Of a DNA stretch of 64,000 bases, positions 1 through 7,817 are shown in pieces. The translations under genes were made by a program, and so were the position numbers. Below the pieces are notes generated by a model. The model was not told the origin of the DNA and did not search any database. It saw only the letters and a list, made by a program, of their open reading frames with translations. Position 1 is the stretch's first letter. Each line of letters opens with the position of its first letter. The stretch is from an uncultured Alphaproteobacteria bacterium (lineage in GTDB: Bacteria > Pseudomonadota > Alphaproteobacteria > Caulobacterales > Caulobacteraceae): the NCBI GenBank assembly GCA_903822175.1, contig CAIJOB010000039.1:1-64000 (forward strand). Direction: 5' to 3'.

Positions 1-250
1 ACTGGGATGATCAGCGCTCCCTGTTTTGTGGGTAAAACGGCGCCGACGGATTCGCTGTTCGGGTAATTCTGCTTCCCTGTTTTGCGCCGGGAAATTCCCT
101 GATATGCGCAAATGAATTCCCTGTTCCTTGCACAGGGAATTCTGGCTTACCTCCGCCAGGAACCCCTTGCACCGCAAGGGTTTGAGCGCCTGCCTCTCCC
201 AAATAGTCGCTCCATTCGCCCGGTCGCGCATCGCGTAACAGGGAATTACG
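1..250. repeat. Gene-free stretch with repeated CCCTGT/ACAGGG motifs
   Basis: No convincing gene lies here. The motif CCCTGT, mostly extended to AATTCCCTGT, occurs at about 17-27, 73-80, 93-101 and 115-124, and its complement ACAGGGAATT at 132-141 and 238-247. Bases 114-124 and 132-142 form a perfect 11-bp stem around a 7-base loop. The stretch borders a tRNA-Ser gene, a common integration target, so it may be an old attachment region or dispersed repeat; that is inference. From 251 to 442 I see nothing I can name. Confidence 0.55.
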
Positions 251-442
251 GCGAAAACCCCCAAAATTGCAGAAACTGAACCTTGGCCCGGTCTCCAGGA
301 GACCGGCGCCGGGGAAACGGCTGATTTGCGAACTTTCGGGGCATCAGGAGACCAGGCAATAGTCTCCCTATGCGCACAAGCCATTGAATTGGAAAGTGGT
401 TCTAGTGCTTTGATTTTAAATGAAAAATACAGCCTGACTGTG

Positions 443-532
443 TGGCGGTGCGAGTGGGATTCGAACCCACGTTAGAGTTTCCCCTAAACACGCTTTCCAA
501 GCGTGCGCCTTCAACCACTCGGCCACCGCACC
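443..532 (-). tRNA. tRNA-Ser (anticodon GGA)
   Basis: On the minus strand the sequence folds as a class II tRNA: a 7-bp acceptor stem ending in G plus an encoded CCA, an anticodon stem CACGC/GCGTG with loop TTGGAAA (anticodon GGA, reads UCC/UCU), a long variable arm typical of serine tRNA, and a T-loop GGTTCGAATCC. It is 90 nt including CCA. The 3' end faces the repeat-rich stretch at 1-250. Confidence 0.95.
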
Positions 533-599
533 TAACGCCCTCAGGAAGCCTGCTTGTGGCAAGGCCTCCCGGCGGAACGGGCGTCATATAGATTGCGCG

Positions 600-1607
600 C
601 TAGCCGGGCAAGCGGCGCTTCGCCGCCTGGGCCAGTCGGGCGGGATCGAACAGGGACTGCGACTGCCGGGCGGCGAGCTCTGCCTCCAGGCGTGGCGAGG
701 CGGCGAGCCACGCGGCAAGCTCTGGCGCGGCGTTGGGGCGATGGTCGTGCAGGTCCGCCTGGATCGTGGCCAGGCGGGCCGAGGCGGCGCGCAGGTCGGC
801 GCGGGGTTTGGCCAGCGCAGGCGCTGCATAGCGTTCGTCGATCAGGCCCAGCCGGCTGCGGGCGCTGGCCACCATGAGAACCGCGGTCGGGTCGTCGCCG
901 GCCGCCGTCTGCGCCTGGGCGGCCTTCAGGGCGCGCCGGGCGTCGGACATCAGGAGCGCCACGTCCAGCGGCTCGCGGGTCTTGGCCGGACAGGCGGCGG
1001 GGCTGAGCGCGCGGACATAGGCCGCCAGGCCCGCCAGCACCGCCGGCGTCGGCTCAGGCCCGTCGAACTCTTCGGTGATCAGGCCGTGGATGAAGGGCTC
1101 CAGCTTCTTTTGGCCGGGGTCCTGATCGATCTTCAACTTGCCCTTGGGGCCCGAGAGGTCGGGGATCGGCTTGGGGTCGTCGATGCCGTTGCCGCGGTGG
1201 GTGGAGAACAGCGAGCTGGTCACGTCCGCCGTGCCGGGCGCGCCGGAAATCCCTGGGAACAGGAAGTCGGGATTGGTGCGCCCGTTGCGGTGGCAGGTCT
1301 CGCAGTTGACGCCGGCACGCGCCGCCTGGCCGCCCAACAGCGCCTGGGTGCGGAAGGCGGCGCGGCCGATCTCGACCTTGGCGGCGAGCGCCGGGTCGGC
1401 CGGGACCTTCAGACATTCGGTGGGGACCGAGCCGAGCGCGCGGGCCGGGTCGGCGGTCTTCGCCACCCATTCCAGGCCACGGATCGGCGCATCGCCGAGC
1501 GACGTCGCACGCGCCGCCAACCCACTCGCGGCGAGTGCGAGGACGAGCAGACCGGCGGTGAGAGGCCCCGCTAGTTCTTTTGCGGGTCGCCGCCGGCGTC
1601 GATCCAA
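600..1607 (-). CDS. Exported c-type cytochrome, cytochrome c peroxidase-like
   Basis: The 335-residue protein has a very basic N-terminus (a run of five Arg) followed by a hydrophobic stretch at about 16-32, consistent with export to the periplasm. A single haem-binding motif CETCH lies at 102-106, after a GRAAFRTQALLGG segment that resembles the first haem domain of cytochrome c peroxidase/MauG proteins. The last 130 residues are Ala-rich, probably helical, and carry no second haem motif, so this is not a canonical di-haem peroxidase. The ATG overlaps the end of the upstream TPR gene by 37 bases, suggesting translational coupling. Substrate is unknown. Confidence 0.6.
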   Translation of the reverse strand: MDRRRRRPAKELAGPLTAGLLVLALAASGLAARATSLGDAPIRGLEWVAKTADPARALGSVPTECLKVPADPALAAKVEIGRAAFRTQALLGGQAARAGVNCETCHRNGRTNPDFLFPGISGAPGTADVTSSLFSTHRGNGIDDPKPIPDLSGPKGKLKIDQDPGQKKLEPFIHGLITEEFDGPEPTPAVLAGLAAYVRALSPAACPAKTREPLDVALLMSDARRALKAAQAQTAAGDDPTAVLMVASARSRLGLIDERYAAPALAKPRADLRAASARLATIQADLHDHRPNAAPELAAWLAASPRLEAELAARQSQSLFDPARLAQAAKRRLPG

Positions 1608-2533
1608 CGGCGCAGCTCCTCAGCGTCGGCGCAGCCATAGGCGCAGAGCTTGTCCAGGCGGGCCAGCATCAGCCGCGCCCCCTTGATGTCGCCCTTCGCC
1701 ACCTTCAGCTCGCCGTAGTATTCGGTCGCGCCGATGTGGTCCGGCGCGATGGCCAGCGCTTGTTTGTAGAAGCTCTCGGCGCGGACGTAGTCGCCCTTCT
1801 TGCGCCAGGCATAGCCCTCGTAGGTCAGGATGTCGGGGTGCGGCCCAAAGGTCGCCTGCGCCTTGCCGAGCGAGGCCAGCGCCTCATCATAGCGCCGATC
1901 GTTGATCAGGCTGACCGCCTGGACGTAGGCCGCGTCGCCGGCCTTGGCGCCCCCGAACAGGAACGAGCGGTCGAGCATGGCGCTGGGCTTGGGCGTGCCG
2001 GCGGCGGCCGGGTTCATGGCGCTTTCGACAGCCGAGGAATAGCTCTTCAGCTGGGCGGCTTCCGGGCAGCTGTCGCCGCAGGCCTGCACCTTGCCCTTAA
2101 GCCAGTCCTGCTCGGCCTGCACCTTGGGGTCCTTCAGATTGGCCAGCGCCAGGCCCAGGCCCGCGTGCGCGCTGGGGTCCTCGGGCTTCAGCTTGACCGC
2201 CTTTTCATAGGCGCGGCGCGAGGCCTTCCAGTCGTTGTCGCCGGCCTTGGCCATGCCCAGCAGGCGCCAGCCGTCGGGGTTGTTCGGCACGGTGTCGGTG
2301 ACGTGGCCGGCGGCCCGGGCGGCGTCCTTGTAGTTGTTGGCCTTCAAGGCGGCGATCGCCTTGGCGTATTCCACGGCCGGGTCGTAGCTGGGGCCAGACG
2401 CGCTGGGCATGCCGGCGCCGCCCCCGCCGCTGGTCGAACCGCCGCCGCCACCGCCGCTGGCGAGCGCGACTCCGCCGCCGGCCAGGATGAGCATGGCGCC
2501 GCCGATCGCGGCGGCCTTAAACGCGCGTTGCAT
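1571..2533 (-). CDS. Exported TPR-repeat protein
   Basis: I start the 320-residue protein at the ATG at 2533 because GGAG lies 10 bases upstream and it gives a clean signal peptide ([20 protein letters not shown]). A Gly/Ser-rich linker follows, then tetratricopeptide repeats in two blocks (about 55-140 and 200-300) with the usual W-LG-A / Y-A-LKP pattern. A Cys pair in the middle (ACGDSC) and one near the C-terminus (CAYGC) could form disulfides. TPR proteins are scaffolds; the partner is plausibly the cytochrome encoded by the overlapping downstream gene. It is divergent from msrA. Confidence 0.7.
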   Translation of the reverse strand: MQRAFKAAAIGGAMLILAGGGVALASGGGGGGSTSGGGGAGMPSASGPSYDPAVEYAKAIAALKANNYKDAARAAGHVTDTVPNNPDGWRLLGMAKAGDNDWKASRRAYEKAVKLKPEDPSAHAGLGLALANLKDPKVQAEQDWLKGKVQACGDSCPEAAQLKSYSSAVESAMNPAAAGTPKPSAMLDRSFLFGGAKAGDAAYVQAVSLINDRRYDEALASLGKAQATFGPHPDILTYEGYAWRKKGDYVRAESFYKQALAIAPDHIGATEYYGELKVAKGDIKGARLMLARLDKLCAYGCADAEELRRWIDAGGDPQKN

Positions 2534-2661
2534 GGCAAGTTTTCTCCAAACGACGTTCTTCAGCCGGAGACTGCCATGAAACTTACCCAGCGTCATATAC
2601 GCCGTCAGATGCAAATTCGCGGACGGACCCCTATCTTCGGAGCCGACCGCAAGGAGGTCCC

Positions 2662-3312
2662 ATGTTCGGACGCAAGACGCTTGAGCTGCCCACACAGGAA
2701 ACCGCGCTCCCGGGCCGCGCGCACCCCATCCCGACCGCCCAGACCCACTTCATCAACGGCCATCCGCTGAAGGGTCCCTATCCGCAGGGGCTGGAGACGG
2801 CGGTCTTCGCCATGGGCTGCTTCTGGGGCGAGGAGAAGAAGTTCTGGGGCCTGCCCGGCGTCTATGTGACTGCGGTCGGCTATGTGAACGGCATCACGCC
2901 TAACCCGACCTACGAAGAGGTCTGCTCAGGCCGCACCGGCCACACCGAGGCGGTGCTGGTGGTCTACGATCCGAGGGCCACGACCTACAAGGCGCTCCTG
3001 AAGGTGTTCTGGGAGAGCCACGACCCGACCCAGGGCATGCGCCAGGGCAACGACATCGGCACCCAGTACCGCTCGGGTATCTATCCGGAAAATGACGCAC
3101 AGGAAGCCGCCGCCGAAGCGTCGAAGGAGGCTTATCAGCTGGCCCTGTCGGCCAAGGGCTTCGGCAGGATCACCACCGAGATCGCCCCGGCCGGCGAGTT
3201 CTATTTCGCCGAGGACTATCATCAGCAGTACCTGGCCAAGAATCCGGCCGGCTATTGCGGCGTCGGCGGCACGGGCGTCGTCTGCCCGATCGGCGTCGGC
3301 GTCGAGGCCTAG
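2662..3312 (+). CDS. msrA: Peptide-methionine (S)-S-oxide reductase
   Basis: MsrA reduces the S epimer of methionine sulfoxide in oxidised proteins or free methionine, with electrons from thioredoxin. The catalytic motif GCFWG is at 52-56 with the nucleophile Cys53, and a C-terminal Cys pair (199 and 208, in YCGVGG...CP) fits the resolving/recycling cysteines. The length of 216 residues is normal for the family with an N-terminal extension. An AAGGAGG ribosome site sits 4 bases before the ATG. The 128-bp gap to the divergent TPR gene must hold both promoters. Confidence 0.95.
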   Translation: MFGRKTLELPTQETALPGRAHPIPTAQTHFINGHPLKGPYPQGLETAVFAMGCFWGEEKKFWGLPGVYVTAVGYVNGITPNPTYEEVCSGRTGHTEAVLVVYDPRATTYKALLKVFWESHDPTQGMRQGNDIGTQYRSGIYPENDAQEAAAEASKEAYQLALSAKGFGRITTEIAPAGEFYFAEDYHQQYLAKNPAGYCGVGGTGVVCPIGVGVEA

Positions 3313-3347
3313 AGCACGGCGGAGCCGGGGAGCGGAGTCGGGGGAGA

Positions 3348-3686
3348 ATGACGCGCGAGGAGATCGAAGCCTTCGCCATGGGCCTGCCGGCTGCGACCAA
3401 GGTCGTCCAGTGGGGCGGCTCCGACGTCTACAAGGTGGGCGGCAAGGTCTTCGCCATCTGCGGCCTGCGCGGCGGTCTGTCGTTCAAGGTCAGCGAGATC
3501 GGCTTCGAGGTGCTGACCAACGGCGGCCCGGCGCGGCAGGCGCCCTATCTGCACAAGGGGTCCTGGGTGATCGTCGACCTGGACGCCGCGGACGCCGCCG
3601 ACATGGGCGACTGGCTGACCAACGCGCACGCCATGATCGTGGCCAAGCTTACGCGGTTGAAGCGCCAGGAACTCGCGCTAGGGTAG
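3348..3686 (+). CDS. MmcQ/YjbR family protein
   Basis: This is a small (112-residue) protein of the MmcQ/YjbR (DUF419) family, which has a CyaY-like fold; some members are described as DNA-binding but the cellular role is not established. Family features visible are the N-terminal helix MTREEIEAFAMGLPAAT, the VYKVGGKVFAI strand pair, the conserved segment GWV-like SWVIVD and the C-terminal LTNAHAMIVAKL helix. I chose the ATG at 3348, preceded by GGGGAGA, rather than an upstream in-frame start that would give an Arg-rich extension. It lies 35 bases after msrA and may be cotranscribed. Confidence 0.8.
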   Translation: MTREEIEAFAMGLPAATKVVQWGGSDVYKVGGKVFAICGLRGGLSFKVSEIGFEVLTNGGPARQAPYLHKGSWVIVDLDAADAADMGDWLTNAHAMIVAKLTRLKRQELALG

Positions 3687-3708
3687 CGCCTCTGCCGAGG
3701 GGCCGCCG

Positions 3709-4431
3709 ATGATCGATCGCCGCAGCGTTTGTCTGGGAACCGCCGCGGCCATGGTCGGGGCCAGCGCCCGCGCCGCGCCGGATGCGCCGCTGTTCACCTC
3801 TGGCCCGATGTCGCGTAACACCCTGGCGACCTTCTTCAAGACGCCTGGCGCGCCGCTGACCCTGCCGGATGCGCCGCTGCTCAGCGCGAACGGGCCACAG
3901 CGGTTGTCGCAGCTAGGTGGCCGCACGTGGCTGGTCAGCCTCTGGGCGGAATGGTGCGCGCCCTGCCTGCAGGAAGCCACGGACGTGGCGATGATCGGCA
4001 GGACCCACGGAGGTCCGAGCTTCGGGGTGATCTTCGTCCTGACGCACAGCGACAAGAAGCTGAACCTGGCGGAGGCGCAGGCTGTGTTGGCCAAGCGCGG
4101 CGCGGGCGACGCCACCCTGTTCGTCGAGGCCGATGGGAAGGACAAGATCTACCAGGCGCTGTCGGTGCAGGACTATCCAGACGGGCTGCGCGCGATCACT
4201 AAGACCGACCGCGGCCCAAGCCTGCCCTGCAACCTGCTGGTCGACCGTCATGGCCAGGTGCGGGCCCGCGCATTCGGATCACCGGCGATCCCCGGTGGGG
4301 CGCCGCCGCACCCTGGGCCGATGACCGACGCCGACAAGGCTCGCGCGCTCACCCAGCACACCATGTGGGCGACCCCGACCGGAAGCGAATTCGCCGCCGC
4401 GCTCGCGGCCGGCGTGCTGGATAAAGCCTAG
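3709..4431 (+). CDS. TlpA-like thioredoxin-fold protein, probably periplasmic
   Basis: The 240-residue protein begins with MIDRRSVCLGTAAAMVG, a short basic n-region and a hydrophobic stretch ending near ARA-AP, so export is likely. The thioredoxin active site WCAPC is at 82-86 inside WLVSLWAEWCAPCLQE, the pattern of TlpA/ResA-type membrane or periplasmic thiol reductases. A cis-Pro-like segment (PSLPCNLLVDRHG) is in the expected place. Such proteins reduce disulfides, for example in apocytochromes c; this particular substrate is unknown. Its stop codon overlaps the stop of the convergent dihydroorotase gene by 4 bases. Confidence 0.75.
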   Translation: MIDRRSVCLGTAAAMVGASARAAPDAPLFTSGPMSRNTLATFFKTPGAPLTLPDAPLLSANGPQRLSQLGGRTWLVSLWAEWCAPCLQEATDVAMIGRTHGGPSFGVIFVLTHSDKKLNLAEAQAVLAKRGAGDATLFVEADGKDKIYQALSVQDYPDGLRAITKTDRGPSLPCNLLVDRHGQVRARAFGSPAIPGGAPPHPGPMTDADKARALTQHTMWATPTGSEFAAALAAGVLDKA

Positions 4432-5762
4432 GGGACGAGGGTCTCGTTGAATCGCACCGGCTGGCCCAGGTGCGGGGCGCCGACCTCGCCGTCGCGCATG
4501 ACGGTAATCCCGCGGATGATGGTCGCCATCGGCCAGCCGGTGATCTCCATCCCATCGAAGGGCGTCCAGCCGACGCGGCTGGCCATCATGTCGTGGCGCA
4601 GGGTCCGCTTGGCCTTCAGGTCGACGATGGTCAGGTCGGCGTCGTAGCCCTCGGCGATGCGGCCCTTGTCGGCCAGGCCGAACAGGCGGTTGGCGCCATG
4701 GCTGGTCAGGTCGACCAGCTGCTCCAGGGTCAGCCGTCCGGCGGACACGTGGGTCAGCATCACCGGCAGCAGGGTCTGCACGCCCGGCATGCCCGACGGC
4801 GAGGCCGGATAGGGCCGGGCCTTTTCCTCAGAGGTGTGCGGCGCGTGGTCGGAGCCCAGCACGTCGGCGACGCCGTTGGCGAGGCCGGCCCACAGCGCGG
4901 CGCGATGCTCGGCGGTGCGGATCGGCGGGTTCATCTGGGCGTACCCCTTCAGCCGCTCATAGGCCTCGGGGCCTTCCAGGGTCAGGTGCTGCGGCGTGAA
5001 CTCGACACTGGCGACGTCCTTGTGCTGGGCGAGGAACGCGACCTCCTGGGCGGTGGTCACGTGCAGGACGTGGATGCGTTTGCCCAGCGCGGTCGCGATC
5101 CGCACCAGCCGCTCGGTGGACTGGATCGCCGTTTGGGGGTCGCGGACCTCGTAGTGACTGGTCCAGTCGCCGGTGCGGGCCAGCGGCCGGCGCTCGGCCA
5201 GGCGGTATTCGTCCTCGGAGTGGAAGGCGGCGCGCCGGTTCACGTGGCGCAGCACGGCCTCGATGCCCTCGTCGTCTTGCACCAGCAGGGAGCCGGTCGA
5301 GGCGCCCATGAACACCTTGATCCCGCAGCAGCCGGGCAGACGCTCCAGTTCGCCCAGCCAAGGCGCGTTGTTGTGCGTGCCGCCGACGTAGAAGGCGTGG
5401 TCGCAGTGCATGCGCCCCTTGGCGCGGGCAAGCTTGTCGGCGAGCGCGTCGGGGTCGGTGGTCGTCGGCTCGGTGTTGGGCATCTCGAAGACGGCGGTGA
5501 CGCCGCCCAGCACCGCGGCGCGGCTGCCGGTCTCCAGGTCTTCCTTCCACTCCAGGCCGGGTTCGCGGAAGTGCACCTGGGTGTCGATGACGCCGGGCAT
5601 GACGGTGAGGCCCGTGGCGTCGAACACCTCGCCGGCCGAGGCCTGGGAGAGGTCACCGACGACGACGATCTTGCCGCCGCGCACGCCGATGTCCGCGAGC
5701 CCCCGGCCCGCGTGGTTCACCACCTCGCCGCCGCGCACGATCAGGTCGAATGTCTCAGGCAT
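4428..5762 (-). CDS. pyrC: Dihydroorotase (class I, PyrC/COG0044 type)
   Basis: Dihydroorotases interconvert carbamoyl-aspartate and dihydroorotate in pyrimidine synthesis. The 444-residue amidohydrolase shows the expected barrel signatures: PGVID at 56-60, the lysine expected to be carboxylated (K149 in GIKVFMGASTG), H181, H234 and the catalytic Asp305 in GSDHAPHT. The first metal motif is D-T-Q-V-H (60-64), so Gln replaces the first His of the usual D-x-H-x-H; as I recall, this substitution occurs in one branch of class I enzymes. The start lies inside the end of the upstream glycosyltransferase gene (8-base overlap), implying coupled translation. A different amidohydrolase such as allantoinase or hydantoinase is possible but less likely given MPNTEPT. 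Confidence 0.8.
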   Translation of the reverse strand: MPETFDLIVRGGEVVNHAGRGLADIGVRGGKIVVVGDLSQASAGEVFDATGLTVMPGVIDTQVHFREPGLEWKEDLETGSRAAVLGGVTAVFEMPNTEPTTTDPDALADKLARAKGRMHCDHAFYVGGTHNNAPWLGELERLPGCCGIKVFMGASTGSLLVQDDEGIEAVLRHVNRRAAFHSEDEYRLAERRPLARTGDWTSHYEVRDPQTAIQSTERLVRIATALGKRIHVLHVTTAQEVAFLAQHKDVASVEFTPQHLTLEGPEAYERLKGYAQMNPPIRTAEHRAALWAGLANGVADVLGSDHAPHTSEEKARPYPASPSGMPGVQTLLPVMLTHVSAGRLTLEQLVDLTSHGANRLFGLADKGRIAEGYDADLTIVDLKAKRTLRHDMMASRVGWTPFDGMEITGWPMATIIRGITVMRDGEVGAPHLGQPVRFNETLVP

Positions 5763-6762
5763 CTGGGGTCTCGGGCATGGAAGGTTTGCGGCCCCCGTCG
5801 GTAGCGGCGAGCAGTTCCTCGGCGGCCTCGCCCACCGTCTCGACGCTGAGGTCCATCATGTGACAGAGCGCCTGGCCGAAGCTTGGGTCAACCGCGCGGA
5901 TCTGCTCATAGGTGCGCGGGCCCCGCGCCACTCGGGTCTGCTCGCCCCAAGGGCCGTAGTGCTGCTCGTCCGAGGGTCCGAACAGGCCCAGCGTCGGGAT
6001 GCCGGCGGCGGCGGCCAGGTGCATGGTCCCGGAATCGTTGCCGATGAACAGGCGCGCACGCTTGAGGCAGGCGTAGGCGGTGAGGAGGTCAACGTCCTCG
6101 GTCAGGTTGATGAACTGGTTGCGCATGACCACATCGCGCAGGCCCTTGGCGAGCTTGGCGTCCTCCGGCCCGCCCAGCACCATCAGCCGCCCGCCCTTCA
6201 TCGGCCCCTCGGGATCGAGCAGGCGCATGGCGACCCGCGAGAACCGCTCCAGCGGCCAGGTCTTGCCCAGCCAGTTGGCGGCCGGCGCCAGCGCCAGGAT
6301 CGGGCCGAAGCCGGCGGTCAGCTCCTCCGCGCGGGCCTCGGTCTCTTCCGAGGTGAAGATGTAGGGCGGCGCCGGATCGTCCTCGATTTTCAGGATGCGG
6401 GCGGCCTCGATGACCTTGTGCACCGGCGGGCCGGTGTTCTTGCGCCAGATGGCGCGGCGGCGCGTGGACACGAACCGCGACAGGCCCGAGCCCCGCAGAT
6501 CGACCACCAGGCCCCAGCGTTTGTTGCGCACCTGGGTCCACAGGTCGAACCAGTGGCCGCCGCCCTTGGCCTTGGCGAATTCGATGATCCGGTCGAGGGT
6601 CGGCACCTCCTCGAACAGCGGCGCCGCGACCGGTCCGGCGACCACGGTGAAGCGGGCGTTGGGGATCTCGTCCGACAGCCGCTTGATCAGCCCCGACGAC
6701 AGCACGGCGTCGCCGATGCGGTTCGAGGTGATGAACAGGATGGGAAACGCGCCGCGAGACAT
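5755..6762 (-). CDS. Glycosyltransferase family 9 (ADP-heptose:LPS heptosyltransferase-like)
   Basis: The 335-residue protein matches the GT9 family, which transfers heptose from ADP-heptose to the lipopolysaccharide inner core at the cytoplasmic face of the inner membrane. Evidence is the N-terminal SNRIGDAVLSSGLI segment, the central LAPAANWLGKTWP phosphate-binding-like turn, and the family signature FIGNDSGTMHLAAAAGIPTL followed by FGPSDEQHYGP. The sugar donor and acceptor cannot be read from sequence. It precedes and overlaps the dihydroorotase gene, an association with no obvious shared pathway. Confidence 0.85.
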   Translation of the reverse strand: MSRGAFPILFITSNRIGDAVLSSGLIKRLSDEIPNARFTVVAGPVAAPLFEEVPTLDRIIEFAKAKGGGHWFDLWTQVRNKRWGLVVDLRGSGLSRFVSTRRRAIWRKNTGPPVHKVIEAARILKIEDDPAPPYIFTSEETEARAEELTAGFGPILALAPAANWLGKTWPLERFSRVAMRLLDPEGPMKGGRLMVLGGPEDAKLAKGLRDVVMRNQFINLTEDVDLLTAYACLKRARLFIGNDSGTMHLAAAAGIPTLGLFGPSDEQHYGPWGEQTRVARGPRTYEQIRAVDPSFGQALCHMMDLSVETVGEAAEELLAATDGGRKPSMPETPDA

Positions 6763-6786
6763 CGCCCCTCTATAGGACGCAGACCG

Positions 6787-6861
6787 CTGGAGTGGCGATT
6801 CGGAAATTCACCCGAGTTTGGGTCTGCTGCTAGTGAATTTCCGAATCTTGAGCCACTCCAG
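6787..6861. repeat. Composite hairpin 1 (10 + 15 bp stem)
   Basis: An inverted repeat of 25 paired bases in two blocks. The outer arms CTGGAGTGGC (6787-6796) and GCCACTCCAG (6852-6861) and the inner arms GATTCGGAAATTCAC (6797-6811) and GTGAATTTCCGAATC (6833-6847) are perfect complements. The right side has a 4-base bulge (6848-6851) between blocks. The loop is 21 bases. No T-run follows on either strand, so a simple terminator is unlikely. Confidence 0.85.
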
Positions 6862-6874
6862 TAAGTATATGTTT

Positions 6875-6951
6875 CCAGTGTGCTTCTTGCCCTTGAAGTT
6901 CGCTCGGCGCTTGCCATCGCGCGGAGGCGAACTTCAAGGCCAGCACACTGG
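6875..6951. repeat. Composite hairpin 2 (10 + 13 bp stem)
   Basis: A second inverted repeat 13 bases after the first, with the same architecture but different sequence. Outer arms CCAGTGTGCT (6875-6884) and AGCACACTGG (6942-6951); inner arms CCTTGAAGTTCGC (6891-6903) and GCGAACTTCAAGG (6927-6939). The blocks are separated by 6 bases on the left and 2 on the right. Total 77 bases against 75 for hairpin 1. Both lie between the divergent heptosyltransferase and ygfZ genes. Confidence 0.85.
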
Positions 6952-6983
6952 CGCTCCAACGCCGGACGCCCCAAATTACGTGG

Positions 6984-7817
6984 ATGAGCCAAACCCTGAC
7001 CTTCGCGCCACTCACCAGCCGTGCGCTGATCGCCGTGTCGGGACCGGATTGGCGGGACTTCCTGCAGGGGCTGATCACCCAGGACGTGGAGACCCTGGCC
7101 GTCGGCGAGGCGCGGTTCGGGGCGCTGCTGACGCCGCAGGGCCGGCTGCTCTACGACCTCTTCGTGGTCGGGCGCGAGGACGGCTGCTGGCTGGACGTGC
7201 TGGCCGAACATCGCGCGGCGATCCTGCAGCGGCTGACGATGTATCGGCTGCGGGCCAAGGTTGAGCTGGCAGCGGACGAGACCCCGGTCTCGATCCTCTA
7301 TGGCGAGGGCGCGGCGCCTGGTGCGGGCTGGGCGGCCGATCCGCGCCTGCCGGACCTCGGCTGGCGCGGCTATGGCGCCACGGCTCCGGCCGGCGCTGTG
7401 GTCGCTGACGAGAACGCCCGGGAAGCTCAAAAGCTGGCGCTGGGCGTGCCCGGGCCGGCGGACTGGGGCTCCGACAAGACCTATCCGATCGAGGCCAACT
7501 TCGACCTCCTGAACGGCATCGACTTCAAGAAGGGCTGCTTCGTCGGCCAGGAGACGACCTCCCGCATGAAGCGCCGCGGCCAGATCAAGAGCCGCATGCT
7601 GCCGATCGCCTTCGAGGGCGCGCGACCCGCTGTCGGCGCCGAGGTGCTGGCCGGCGAGCTGCGCGCGGGCGTGGTGACCTCGGTGGGCGAGGAGCGTGCC
7701 ATCGCCCTGATGCGCCTGGACCGTGCTGAGGGCGCCAGCCTGACGGTCGATGGGCGGCCGGTGACGCTTGAGCGCCCCGCCTGGCTGTCAGCCGCGCTCG
7801 GCGTGGAACCCGCGTAG
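6984..7817 (+). CDS. ygfZ: Folate-binding Fe-S cluster maintenance protein YgfZ
   Basis: YgfZ is a GcvT-related, tetrahydrofolate-binding protein that supports assembly or repair of some iron-sulfur proteins. The diagnostic motif K-G-C-F-V-G-Q-E is at 183-190, containing the functionally important Cys185. The N-terminal half shows the aminomethyltransferase-like fold (DFLQGLITQDV, LLTPQGRLLYDLFV). Length 277 is normal for alphaproteobacterial members. The 3' end overlaps the convergent alpha/beta hydrolase gene by 30 bases. The promoter must lie among the composite hairpins just upstream. Confidence 0.9.
   Translation: MSQTLTFAPLTSRALIAVSGPDWRDFLQGLITQDVETLAVGEARFGALLTPQGRLLYDLFVVGREDGCWLDVLAEHRAAILQRLTMYRLRAKVELAADETPVSILYGEGAAPGAGWAADPRLPDLGWRGYGATAPAGAVVADENAREAQKLALGVPGPADWGSDKTYPIEANFDLLNGIDFKKGCFVGQETTSRMKRRGQIKSRMLPIAFEGARPAVGAEVLAGELRAGVVTSVGEERAIALMRLDRAEGASLTVDGRPVTLERPAWLSAALGVEPA

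Noticed and set aside
6787..6951. Composite hairpins as transcription terminators
   Set aside because: They lie upstream of two divergent genes, not at gene ends, and no T-run follows the stems.
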